NCBI GenBank assembly: GCA_020831825.1
Contig: JAFIFW010000015.1
Location: 1 to 54,226, forward strand
Length of the DNA: 54,226 bases
Reading direction: 5' to 3'
From: Methylophaga sp.
GTDB lineage: Bacteria; Pseudomonadota; Gammaproteobacteria; Nitrosococcales; Methylophagaceae
Numbering within the stretch: position 1 is the first letter of the stretch; every line of letters starts with the position of its first letter. The notes under the pieces are model-generated. The model saw only the letters and a list, made by a program, of their open reading frames with translations, was not told where the DNA came from and did not search any database. Positions 16,810-24,199 of this stretch are shown here, piece by piece. Position numbers and translations under genes: made by a program.

Positions 16810-17346
16810 ATGCTCAAAACACTAATTTTTTCATCGATGATTCTCCTGACCGGTATCAGCCATGCAGGTAGCTTCACTGATCGAAGTGCCTTTTCCGGGC
16901 AAATATTGCAGTTGTGTTCCGAGTCGGCACTCAGGGTAATGCTGTTTAACCTGGGAGATGTGGCCTTGTACCGTCAGCAGTGTAGTGCAGCGCCTGATCC
17001 CTTGTCGCCACCGCTCAAATTGTCGTTTGTTTATAACCGAGGATTTACGGGTGATGAGTTTCGAAAATCAGCTGATGAATTGATTCGTCGTAATGTGGAT
17101 GACGCAACCTACCAGCAAATCGAAGCGGATTTACAGGTCTTCAATGCAGGTTATCAGGATGTCCGTGCCGGTGACCGCTATGACATCGGCTTTTCTGAAA
17201 ATGCTGGACTGGTCCTGCTTAAAAACGGTACACAGGTCAGTCAGAGTGACTCGTTGGAACTGGCGGCGGTGTATTACAAGATCTGGTTTGGCAATAACCC
17301 GTTCAGCGGCAGAGTGAAGTCCAATCTGTTAAACGGTCTGGAGTAA
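16810..17346 (+). CDS. Secreted chalcone-isomerase-like protein
   Basis: The 178-residue product has a signal peptide (MLKTLIFSSMILLTGISHA, cleavage near residue 19) followed by a domain resembling the bacterial chalcone-isomerase-like family. Segments such as YNRGFTGDEFRKSADE, FNAGYQDVRAGDRYDIGF and ELAAVYYKIWFGNNPFSGRVK fit that fold, whose plant FAP relatives bind fatty acids. It would act in the periplasm or at the outer face of the membrane. The ATG at 16810 lies behind a run of seven G followed by TGAA; an in-frame ATG 29 codons earlier lacks a signal peptide at the right place. It is divergent from the lipid operon across a shared control region, so a role in binding or carrying modified fatty acids is plausible. 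Confidence 0.78.
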   Translation: MLKTLIFSSMILLTGISHAGSFTDRSAFSGQILQLCSESALRVMLFNLGDVALYRQQCSAAPDPLSPPLKLSFVYNRGFTGDEFRKSADELIRRNVDDATYQQIEADLQVFNAGYQDVRAGDRYDIGFSENAGLVLLKNGTQVSQSDSLELAAVYYKIWFGNNPFSGRVKSNLLNGLE

Positions 17347-17359
17347 GGCTTGTTGATTG

Positions 17360-17387
17360 TGCCCTTGCATCTACCAATGCAAGGGCA
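17360..17387. terminator. 11-bp perfect hairpin between convergent genes
   Basis: TGCCCTTGCAT and ATGCAAGGGCA pair perfectly around a six-base loop, 14 bases after the chalcone-isomerase-like stop and 22 bases after the ask stop on the other strand. It probably ends or protects transcripts from both sides, though neither side has a strong T tract. Confidence 0.6.
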
Positions 17388-17408
17388 AGCTGTTTACTGT
17401 GCGTTTAG

Positions 17409-18848
17409 TTAATGTGCCAGACAGATCGCACGACCGTGATCGTGAACTTCTACCAGATGGCTATGCAAGCTCTTGATAGCCGCATTGTAGTCGCCTTCAT
17501 CAATAATGAACTGCATGTCTACCTGACGCATTGACTGGTGCAGCGCCAAAACACTGATATTTTTTTCCGCTAGTGCACTAACTGTTTTAGCCAGAATGCC
17601 CGGTATCTTCATATCACTGCCAATCGCTGACACAATTGACACTTGCTGCTGGTTGATTTCGGCTTCCGGGAAGATCTCCGACAACGCCCGGCTGATTCGT
17701 CGCACTGTTTTCAGGTTGGTCGACAAGTAATGCGTGATGGTATTGGCATTGATGTCTTTGGAAATGATGTGTGCCTTGAACCGACGAATCTGTTCCAGAA
17801 TCGCCCGATCATAATGGTCGAGATTGCCCGCCATATCTTGATCAAACAACTCAAAAGCAATCACACCCCGACAGCCGGCAATGATTTCCACACACGGTAC
17901 TGAGCTGACATAATCACCTGTAATCAAAGTACCAGCATGTTCAGGCTCAAAGGTATTACGCACCCGCAGTGGAATGTTGTTTTGCCGTAAGCCCTTGGCA
18001 GCCTTGGGATGAATTGCCTCCATACCAAGATTGGCAAGCTGATCAGCCACATCGTAGTTAGTCCGACCAATCGGCACCGCATTGTCCTCACCGACCAGAC
18101 GCGGATCAGCACTGCTCAGGTGAAACTCTTTGTGAATGATCGCTTCATTGGCACCGCTCAACACAGCAATTCGGCTGAAAGTCATTTCACTATAACCCCG
18201 ATCAAACGTAGACATCAGGCCCTGCTCACTGTGCGCATAACCTGTCACAATCGGTAATTCTGACTGCAAATCAACATCGGCAAACGCACGATTGATTCGT
18301 TCATCCAGGGTCATGTGTTTATCCGACTGCCAGCCGGTCAAATCAACAAAACGCGCGTTGACACCATCGCGTTTCAACAACTGCGCCATATTCCAGGCAC
18401 TGTGCGCTTCACCCACACTGGCCAGCATCTCTCTGACCGTCGCCAGATGTTGATCAAGGGCAAAGTGACCATGTTGGCAAAGCCTCTGCAAATCCTTGAG
18501 CACGCGCTCCGCTTCGTCGAGGCGTTCCTGAATAAAGACATCGGCTTGCTGACGCTGTGGGCCGGTTCCAAATAGCTGCTGGTTGACATCTAACAGAGCC
18601 AGTTTGAGATTTTCCAAGGCTTCCAGCCAGGCGTTATCGCCGACACTTTCAGCAAAGTGAGCATAAACACCCGCCTCACCTGTTTTTTTGTGCTCAAGCA
18701 ACAGGTTCGTGATGCCGGAGTAGGCCGACACTACAAAAATGCGTTGATAAATGGATTGATGAACCGGCTTGAGAATAATGTTATCTCGCACCGCCTGATA
18801 ATCACTCATCGAGGTGCCGCCGATCTTTTCTACCGTATGAAAACTCAT
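17409..18848 (-). CDS. ask: Ectoine-pathway aspartate kinase
   Basis: This kinase phosphorylates L-aspartate, the first step towards aspartate semialdehyde and then ectoine. The 479-residue product shows the KIGGTSMSDY motif (ordinary aspartokinases have KFGGTS), which marks the ectoine-linked Ask_Ect branch. FDRGYSEMTFSRIA, SSADPRLVGEDNAVPIG and two C-terminal ACT domains (around VSIVSAIGSDMKIPGI and VLALHQSM) follow. The ATG at 18848 has GAGGAAC directly in front; a GTG three codons upstream is an alternative. It is the last gene of ectA-ectB-ectC-ask. Ask_Ect enzymes are typically less sensitive to feedback by lysine and threonine, allowing high flux during osmotic stress. Confidence 0.92.
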   Translation of the reverse strand: MSFHTVEKIGGTSMSDYQAVRDNIILKPVHQSIYQRIFVVSAYSGITNLLLEHKKTGEAGVYAHFAESVGDNAWLEALENLKLALLDVNQQLFGTGPQRQQADVFIQERLDEAERVLKDLQRLCQHGHFALDQHLATVREMLASVGEAHSAWNMAQLLKRDGVNARFVDLTGWQSDKHMTLDERINRAFADVDLQSELPIVTGYAHSEQGLMSTFDRGYSEMTFSRIAVLSGANEAIIHKEFHLSSADPRLVGEDNAVPIGRTNYDVADQLANLGMEAIHPKAAKGLRQNNIPLRVRNTFEPEHAGTLITGDYVSSVPCVEIIAGCRGVIAFELFDQDMAGNLDHYDRAILEQIRRFKAHIISKDINANTITHYLSTNLKTVRRISRALSEIFPEAEINQQQVSIVSAIGSDMKIPGILAKTVSALAEKNISVLALHQSMRQVDMQFIIDEGDYNAAIKSLHSHLVEVHDHGRAICLAH

Positions 18849-18932
18849 GTTCCTCACTTGTTCTGTTCGTTGGGGTCTGTCGTGCAGATAGCCAGTTTCA
18901 CTGCCCTTGTTGAAACATTGGTGCTATGAAAA

Positions 18933-19337
18933 TCACTCAGTTACCGTGTCCGCATGCAGTTCATAGGCACCATCCTTGTTGTGTACTTCATTGCCAATCA
19001 ACGGCGGATTGAATACACAAGCCATTTCCAACTCTTTGAATGCACGGAGGATATGGCGGTCATGCTGGTCAAGGTTGTAAAGGGTGCCAGGAGTAATCGG
19101 ATAGACCTTGCCATCTTCCAGTGACTCAATTTCACCTTCGCCAGAAATGCAATACACTGATTCCAGATGATTTTGATAATGCATTCGAAAATCCGCACCG
19201 GCAAAAATGGTCGTGATATGAAACGAATAGCCCATATTGTCTTCCTTGAGCAGCATTCGGGTGCTTTCCCAATTACCGTCAGGTGATTTGATTCGGCGGG
19301 ACGTTTGTCTGGCTTCCTGCAATTGTCTAACAATCAT
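18933..19337 (-). CDS. ectC: L-ectoine synthase
   Basis: EctC closes the ring of N-gamma-acetyl-diaminobutyrate by water elimination, making the compatible solute ectoine. The 134-residue single-cupin protein starts MIVRQLQEA and contains [38 protein letters not shown] (cupin motif with metal ligands) and [24 protein letters not shown] precedes the ATG. It lies between ectB and ask on the same strand, with an intercistronic hairpin between ectB and ectC. No ectD follows, so hydroxyectoine formation is not encoded here. Confidence 0.97.
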   Translation of the reverse strand: MIVRQLQEARQTSRRIKSPDGNWESTRMLLKEDNMGYSFHITTIFAGADFRMHYQNHLESVYCISGEGEIESLEDGKVYPITPGTLYNLDQHDRHILRAFKELEMACVFNPPLIGNEVHNKDGAYELHADTVTE

Positions 19338-19378
19338 GATGTTTCCTTTTTAAGTCTGAATAAACATAAAGGCGAATA

Positions 19379-19401
19379 GCGCCAGCATTCAACGCTGGCG
19401 C
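19379..19401 (-). other. Intercistronic hairpin between ectB and ectC
   Basis: GCGCCAGC and GCTGGCGC form an 8-bp GC-only-rich stem around a seven-base loop, nine bases after the ectB stop codon. No T tract follows, so it is more likely an mRNA-stability or processing element than a terminator. It could shift the EctB:EctC ratio. Confidence 0.65.
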
Positions 19402-19410
19402 ATTGAGTCT

Positions 19411-20742
19411 TTAGTTGCCGTAGTTTTGCGCTTCTTCGCTATGCGAATAGTCGCCTTCAAAAAAGTCATGCTCTTCCGGAATGGTGTCTGCCTTGGCGCA
19501 GGTCTCACGAATAGCTTCTTCCAGAATATCGATGCCTTTTTTCAGGTTTTCATCGCTGATAATCAGAGGACACAGAAATTTAACAACGTGATCTTCGGTA
19601 CCACTGGTTTCGATGATCAGCCCCTTCTTGAAGGCACGACGTGTGATTTCACTTGCCAGCTCACCACTGACACAGTTAATACCGCGAAACATGCCACGAC
19701 CATGTGAGCTGAAATTACCTTCACCGTACTTAGCGACAATATCGGTTACCCGTTGCAGGATGTAATCGCCTTTACGCTGTACATCCTTGGCAAAGCTGTC
19801 ATCTTTCCAGTAGTGATCCAAGGCCGCTTTGGCCGTCACAAAGGCATGGTTGTTACCACGGAAGGTGCCGTTGTGCTCACCTGGACTCCATTGGTCAACT
19901 TCCGGCTTCATCAAGACAACCGCAAATGGCAGGCCATAGCCACTCAATGATTTGGACAAGGTGACAATATCGGGGTAAATGCCTGCTTCCTCAAAGCTGA
20001 AGAAAGTACCGGTACGGCCACAACCGGCCTGAATATCATCAATAATCAGCAACACATCATGTTTTTTGCAGACATCCGACAGGTTTTTCAACCAGGTCAT
20101 TGAAGCGGCATTGATGCCACCTTCACCCTGTACAGTTTCCACAATACAAGCAGCCGGTTTATCCACACCACTGCTAGTATCTGACAGCACTTTATCGAGG
20201 TAATTGGTCGTATCAAACTCATCACCCAGATAGCCGTCATAAGGCATACGGGTAGCCCCCGGCAATGCGATTCCCGCACCGCCTCGGTGATGCGCGTTAC
20301 CCGTGATCGATAAAGAACCCAGCGTTTGTCCATGCCAGCCGTTAGAGAAAGAAATAACGTTTTCACGGCCGGTATATTTTCGGGCAATCTTCAATGCGGC
20401 TTCGACTGCGTTGGTGCCAGTCGGGCCTGTGAACATAACCACATATTCCAGATCACGTGGCTCCAGGATGTTGGCCTTGAAGCTTTCCAGGAATTCACCT
20501 TTGGCACGTGTGTGCAGATCCAAGCCCTGGGTGATGCCGTCATTTTCAATATATTCCAGCAGCTTTTTCTTCAGAACCGGGTTGTTATGCCCGTAGTTGA
20601 GAGAACCAGCCCCCGCCAGAAAGTCGAGGTATTCATTACCATCTTCGTCGAACACTACCTCACCCTGCGCCTTGTTAAAGACTCTTGGGAAGGCACGTGC
20701 ATACGAGCGAACTTCTGATTCGATCTCATCAAATATTTTCAT
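19411..20742 (-). CDS. ectB: L-2,4-diaminobutyrate transaminase
   Basis: EctB converts aspartate semialdehyde to L-2,4-diaminobutyrate with glutamate as amino donor. It is a class III PLP aminotransferase of 443 residues with [33 protein letters not shown], the cofactor aspartate in [15 protein letters not shown] (about 235) and the PLP lysine in [10 protein letters not shown] (Lys264). AAGGAGAGC precedes the ATG. Length and motifs are as expected for the family. It sits 33 bases after ectA in the ectoine operon. Confidence 0.97.
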   Translation of the reverse strand: MKIFDEIESEVRSYARAFPRVFNKAQGEVVFDEDGNEYLDFLAGAGSLNYGHNNPVLKKKLLEYIENDGITQGLDLHTRAKGEFLESFKANILEPRDLEYVVMFTGPTGTNAVEAALKIARKYTGRENVISFSNGWHGQTLGSLSITGNAHHRGGAGIALPGATRMPYDGYLGDEFDTTNYLDKVLSDTSSGVDKPAACIVETVQGEGGINAASMTWLKNLSDVCKKHDVLLIIDDIQAGCGRTGTFFSFEEAGIYPDIVTLSKSLSGYGLPFAVVLMKPEVDQWSPGEHNGTFRGNNHAFVTAKAALDHYWKDDSFAKDVQRKGDYILQRVTDIVAKYGEGNFSSHGRGMFRGINCVSGELASEITRRAFKKGLIIETSGTEDHVVKFLCPLIISDENLKKGIDILEEAIRETCAKADTIPEEHDFFEGDYSHSEEAQNYGN

Positions 20743-20775
20743 CTGTCTTGCTCTCCTTGTGGAAATTCTTGGGGA

Positions 20776-21288
20776 TTACTTGAGTTTGCGGCTATCAAAT
20801 GGGCCGAGCTTGACCAACATTTCTGTCTCATGCTCACCGTTGAAATGCTTGTGCTTGTCAAACATCACTTCGGAGTCAATCTGGCAGTCAAGTTTGCGTG
20901 CCAGACTCTCGAACAAAGCCCATGAAGCCTTATTGTCAGGCGTGATAGTTGTTTCGATTACTTGAATATCTTCGTTACCGGGTCGTGTCAGGATTGCTCC
21001 TAACATACGACCAGCGAGTCCTTGACCACGGGCATTAGCACCAACAGCCACCTGCCAGACAAACAATGCTTTTGGACGTTGCGGAATTCGATAGCCGGAA
21101 ACAAAACCAACCAGCTCGCCTTCCAATTCGGCAGCAACAGCCGTGTCCGCAAAATGACTGCTTTGCAGCAGGTTGCAGTACATCGAATTGGGATCCAGTG
21201 GCTTGCAACGTTCAACCAGAGCGTGAACGGCATGACCATCCTCGGCGTTCGGGTTTCTTAATTTAATATTCAACTCAGGCACAACCAT
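20776..21288 (-). CDS. ectA: L-2,4-diaminobutyrate N-gamma-acetyltransferase
   Basis: EctA acetylates diaminobutyrate with acetyl-CoA, the second dedicated step to ectoine. The 170-residue GNAT protein has VWQVAVGANARGQGLAGRMLGA, the acetyl-CoA-binding RxxGxG/A motif, and the EctA-type LVERCKPLDPNSMYCNLLQ segment. It is the first gene of ectABC-ask. About 290 bases of AT-rich non-coding sequence separate it from the divergent ectR and contain a sigma-70-like promoter with an EctR operator. The leader from that promoter to the ATG would be about 115 bases. Confidence 0.96.
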   Translation of the reverse strand: MVVPELNIKLRNPNAEDGHAVHALVERCKPLDPNSMYCNLLQSSHFADTAVAAELEGELVGFVSGYRIPQRPKALFVWQVAVGANARGQGLAGRMLGAILTRPGNEDIQVIETTITPDNKASWALFESLARKLDCQIDSEVMFDKHKHFNGEHETEMLVKLGPFDSRKLK

Positions 21289-21406
21289 AAAGCATTCAAC
21301 TCTATCTTTTATACATCTAATTTATTACGAGATTATTTCCGCAAACCAACCTTAAGGATTATGAGAAAATATGCGCTTATAAGGCAGCATTGCGGTGACG
21401 AATAAA

Positions 21407-21424
21407 TATATAGTACACTAAACA
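21407..21424 (-). promoter_or_regulatory. EctR operator over the ectA -10 region
   Basis: On the minus strand the site reads TGTTTAGTGTACTATATA. It differs at one position from the pseudo-palindrome TATTTAGT-GT-ACTATATA that I recall as the EctR1 footprint of Methylomicrobium alcaliphilum (8-bp half-sites, 2-bp spacer). It covers the -10 box of the ectA promoter, so EctR binding would block transcription of the ectoine operon. Confidence 0.85.
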
Positions 21425-21438
21425 TTATTGGTTGCCAA
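21410..21438 (-). promoter_or_regulatory. Sigma-70-like promoter of ectABC-ask
   Basis: Minus-strand TTGGCA (21438-21433) and TACTAT (21415-21410) are separated by exactly 17 bases. The -10 element lies inside the EctR operator. A second AT-rich element (TATAAA) nearer to ectA could be another promoter but lacks a clear -35. Confidence 0.7.
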
Positions 21439-21580
21439 GTGCCAACTAGAACGTTAAGCAACTGCGTTCATTAGTTCTGTAGGCGCATGGCGTTATCTAA
21501 AGCGGCATTGTGATATCGATCTGCCAGACAGATGCTTCGAGATAAATTTCTGGCTAAAAACAGCACGAATGTGGAGAAAT

Positions 21581-22162
21581 ATGTCTGATACCAAGCGATT
21601 ACTGGAAAACACCGTATATAATCTGGATCTGAATGATCAGGAAAAGGATCTGCTGTTGAACCATATTGAAGAAGTGCTGGTGGCCCTGCGCCGTGTTATC
21701 CGTGCAACTGATTTGCACTCTAAGTACCTGGCTAAAACCACTGGCCTGACCGCACCACAAATTCTGCTATTGCAAACATTACGGGATCGAGGTCAGGTGA
21801 CTATTGGCGAAATTGCCAGTGATATGAGCCTGAGCCAGGCGACTGTCACAACGATTATTGATCGACTGGAAAAACGTAAACTGGTCTACCGTCAACGTTC
21901 TGAGACTGACAAACGCAAGGTGCATGCTTTTCTGACCGATGAGGCCAAAGAGATCCTCAAAAGTGCGCCAATCCCGTTACAGGATCAATTCACCCGACAA
22001 TTCAGCTACCTGCAGGAATGGGAACAAACCATGATTATTTCTGCGCTGAAGCGAGTGGCACAGATGATGGATGCCCAGCATATCGACGCCTCACCAGTAC
22101 TCGATATTGGCATGCTGGATCGCCATCATGAGCCTGTTGCTGACGACAAAAGCAAAGCGTAA
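21581..22162 (+). CDS. ectR: MarR-family repressor of ectoine synthesis
   Basis: The 193-residue protein starts MSDTKRLLENTVYNLDLNDQEKD and has a central winged helix (LTAPQILLLQTL ... GQVTIGEIASDMSLSQATVTTIIDRLEKRKLVYR with the RSETDKRKVHAFLT wing) flanked by dimerisation helices. It is divergent from ectABC-ask, the standard place for EctR, which represses the operon at low salinity in halotolerant methylotrophs. GGAG lies five bases before the ATG at 21581; a GTG four codons upstream overlaps that ribosome site and is less likely. The intergenic operator match makes the assignment strong. Confidence 0.93.
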   Translation: MSDTKRLLENTVYNLDLNDQEKDLLLNHIEEVLVALRRVIRATDLHSKYLAKTTGLTAPQILLLQTLRDRGQVTIGEIASDMSLSQATVTTIIDRLEKRKLVYRQRSETDKRKVHAFLTDEAKEILKSAPIPLQDQFTRQFSYLQEWEQTMIISALKRVAQMMDAQHIDASPVLDIGMLDRHHEPVADDKSKA

Positions 22163-22165
22163 ACG

Positions 22166-23212
22166 CTATGGAGACGGGTTTGGCCATAACTGGTGAATGG
22201 CCTCTATCTCCTCAAGCAACTCGTCGCTGAGCTCCACATCGATACTGGCAATATTGGTTTTCAACTGTGCCATTGATGTTGCACCAATAATGTTCGAGCC
22301 TACAAATGGCCTTGAACTGACAAATGCCAAAGCCAACTGCGCCGGATCAATAGCGTGCTTGCGTGCCAGACTGACATAGGCTTTTGTCGCTTCTACTGCC
22401 TGTGGATTACTGTAGCGAGCGTAATGTGGCCACAAATTGAGTCGGGCATTATCATCTGCAGTACCTTCCACATATTTGCCAGTCAGCACACCAAATCCCA
22501 ACGGCGAATACGCCAGCAAGCTTACCGATTCCCGATAGCTGATTTCCGCACAACCTATTTCGTAGGTCCGGTTAAGTAGACTATATGGATTCTGTACCGA
22601 AATGATCAGGGGTAACTGCAACGCTCGCGCCACAGACAAAAACTGCATAATTCCCCACGGCGTTTCGTTCGAAAGTCCGATATAACGAATTTTTCCGGCT
22701 TTGACTTGCTCCGACAGTGCCTGCAAGGTCTCATGGATTGGCGTCCAGTCTTGTTCTGCTGGATCCGGTCTAAACCCCAGCTTGCCAAAATAATTGGTTT
22801 TTCGCTCCGGCCAGTGCAACTGATACAAATCGACATAATCTGTCTGTAAACGCTTCAGACTGGCATCCAGGGCTTGAGAAATTTGCTCGGCATTAAAACG
22901 ACTGTGCCCACCGCGAATATGCGGGATCCAATCTGGGCCAGGCCCCGCTATCTTGCTGGCAAGCACAACATCATCACGACGGCCACGGGCTTTCAGCCAT
23001 GTGCCAATGATGCGCTCGGTTTCGCCGTAGGTTTCCGCTTTGGGTGGGATGGCATACAACTCGGCTGTGTCGATAAAATTCACGCCCTGTGACAATGCAT
23101 AATCAAGCTGACTATGGCCCTCAGCCTCGGTATTTTGCTCTCCGAAAGTCATGGTGCCCAAACAGATTTCACTGACACTTAAATCAGAGTGTCCCAAGGT
23201 GTTGTATCGCAT
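22166..23212 (-). CDS. NADPH-dependent aldo-keto reductase (Tas-like)
   Basis: The 348-residue TIM-barrel enzyme starts MRYNTLGHSDLSVSEICLGTMTFGEQN and shows the catalytic tetrad regions NFIDTAELY (Asp and Tyr), LASKIAG (Lys) and YQLHWP (His), plus the C-terminal cofactor segment SNIIGATSMAQLKTNI. The insert GPGPDWIPHIRGGHSRFNAEQI is characteristic of the Tas group of aldo-keto reductases. The physiological substrate is unknown. It converges on ectR with only three bases between the stop codons and appears to be a single-gene unit. Confidence 0.9.
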   Translation of the reverse strand: MRYNTLGHSDLSVSEICLGTMTFGEQNTEAEGHSQLDYALSQGVNFIDTAELYAIPPKAETYGETERIIGTWLKARGRRDDVVLASKIAGPGPDWIPHIRGGHSRFNAEQISQALDASLKRLQTDYVDLYQLHWPERKTNYFGKLGFRPDPAEQDWTPIHETLQALSEQVKAGKIRYIGLSNETPWGIMQFLSVARALQLPLIISVQNPYSLLNRTYEIGCAEISYRESVSLLAYSPLGFGVLTGKYVEGTADDNARLNLWPHYARYSNPQAVEATKAYVSLARKHAIDPAQLALAFVSSRPFVGSNIIGATSMAQLKTNIASIDVELSDELLEEIEAIHQLWPNPSP

Positions 23213-23454
23213 GATTGATTCCAGATTGAGTTTTTGAAAAGACCAGCCTAACCGACCATCGTAAACGCCGCAGGTTCAGATTCCTTAAAAAAAATGGAAA
23301 TCACCTGCCATACTTCGGGTGGCAAAAATTCCGACATTGCAAATGACACGGAAAGAACAATAGCTACGGCACAGCAAACAAAACAACCTTAACTCCTGCG
23401 ATGTCGATGGTGAGGCCAAGGAATTTTCATGGCGCACCACAGGCTGGTCGTGTT

Positions 23455-23877
23455 TTAGCCCAATCGCTGGAGCAATCTCCCGTGTAGTGGTAGCCAGCAC
23501 TGAAAATGCAGCGCTGTAAGTCGGTTTGTTGACGGTTTTGAGATAACAATTGCTGCAATACCCAGGTTCTGCAATCCCAAAATACTGCTAGTAACATTTT
23601 TATATTCTTTGTTTAGACACTCTGCTGCCATTGCTTGCGCTTTGGCTATTTGTTCACGAGTCATTCGCTGACTGAGTTTATCCCTAAGTACAGCCGCCGG
23701 TGCAAGTCCATTTGCAGAGGCTAGATTAAGCCACATATGCGCTATAATATCGCTTTGAGGTACGCCGTCACCAAAGAAGTACATACCTCCAATGTTGAAC
23801 TGGGCTTCAGCAACTCCTTGCTCAGCTGCTTGGTGATACCACTTTGCTGCTTCGGTGTGCAAATACCGCTGGGGCAT
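23455..23877 (-). pseudogene. Sel1-repeat protein remnant
   Basis: The open frame encodes TEAAKWYHQAAEQG and AQFNIGGMYFFGDGVPQSD, a Sel1-like repeat (TPR family), followed by the usual C-terminal segment with AHMWLNLASANG and MTREQIAKAQAMA. There is no signal peptide, and the protein starts in the middle of a repeat. The last 45 residues after LNKEYKN do not look like a Sel1 protein, suggesting a frameshift. It therefore seems to be the 3' part of a once longer gene. The rest of 23,213-23,984 holds no other supportable gene. Confidence 0.6.
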
Positions 23878-23984
23878 TACACAAGCTTGACATTAAACAG
23901 CCGCTTGGCCAGATCGGCCTGCGAAAAAACTGCGCATGATTTTCCAAGATATGTGATTCGAATAACTGACTTTTATTTAGGCAT

Positions 23985-24018
23985 AAAAAAGGCCTTATCA
24001 CTGCTGATAAAGCCTTTA
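23985..24018 (-). terminator. Terminator of tRNA-Pro
   Basis: Minus-strand AAAGGC-TTTATCA and TGATAA-GGCCTTT form a stem with a short GCAG loop, followed by a T run. It lies 22 bases downstream of the tRNA-Pro 3' end. Confidence 0.8.
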
Positions 24019-24040
24019 ATGAATTGTTTTTATTATTTAT

Positions 24041-24117
24041 TGGTCGGGACAGTAGGATTTGAACCTACGACCCCTTGCACCCCATGCAAGTGCGCTACCA
24101 GGCTGCGCCATGCCCCG
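24041..24117 (-). tRNA. tRNA-Pro (anticodon GGG)
   Basis: The 77-base gene folds as a cloverleaf: acceptor CGGGGCA/TGTCCCG, D arm GCGC-AGCCTGGTA-GCGC, anticodon arm CTTGC-ATGGGGT-GCAAG with anticodon GGG, T arm GTAGG-TTCAAAT-CCTAC and an encoded 3' ACCA. The sequence closely resembles E. coli tRNA-Pro(GGG), reading CCC/CCU codons. Confidence 0.96.
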
Positions 24118-24165
24118 ACATGATTATTTTTAAGCCGCTGTGTTGTGGTCACTGGCCTAGAAAGT

Positions 24166-24187
24166 GCGACATCTTAACAGATGTCGC
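24166..24187 (-). terminator. Hairpin downstream of ppsA
   Basis: GCGACATC and GATGTCGC pair perfectly around six bases, 12 bases after the ppsA stop. The following minus-strand CACTTTCT is only weakly T-rich, so termination may be incomplete. Confidence 0.55.
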
Positions 24188-24199
24188 GGCCTTGCTCTA

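Noticed and set aside
23285..23500. 71-codon open frame on the minus strand
   Set aside because: Overlaps the decayed Sel1 end in another frame, no domain, no ribosome site, composition unlike the neighbours.
24041..24117. tRNA-Pro 3' end as an active attachment site
   Set aside because: No second copy of the tRNA 3' sequence and no integrase gene in the neighbouring sequence.
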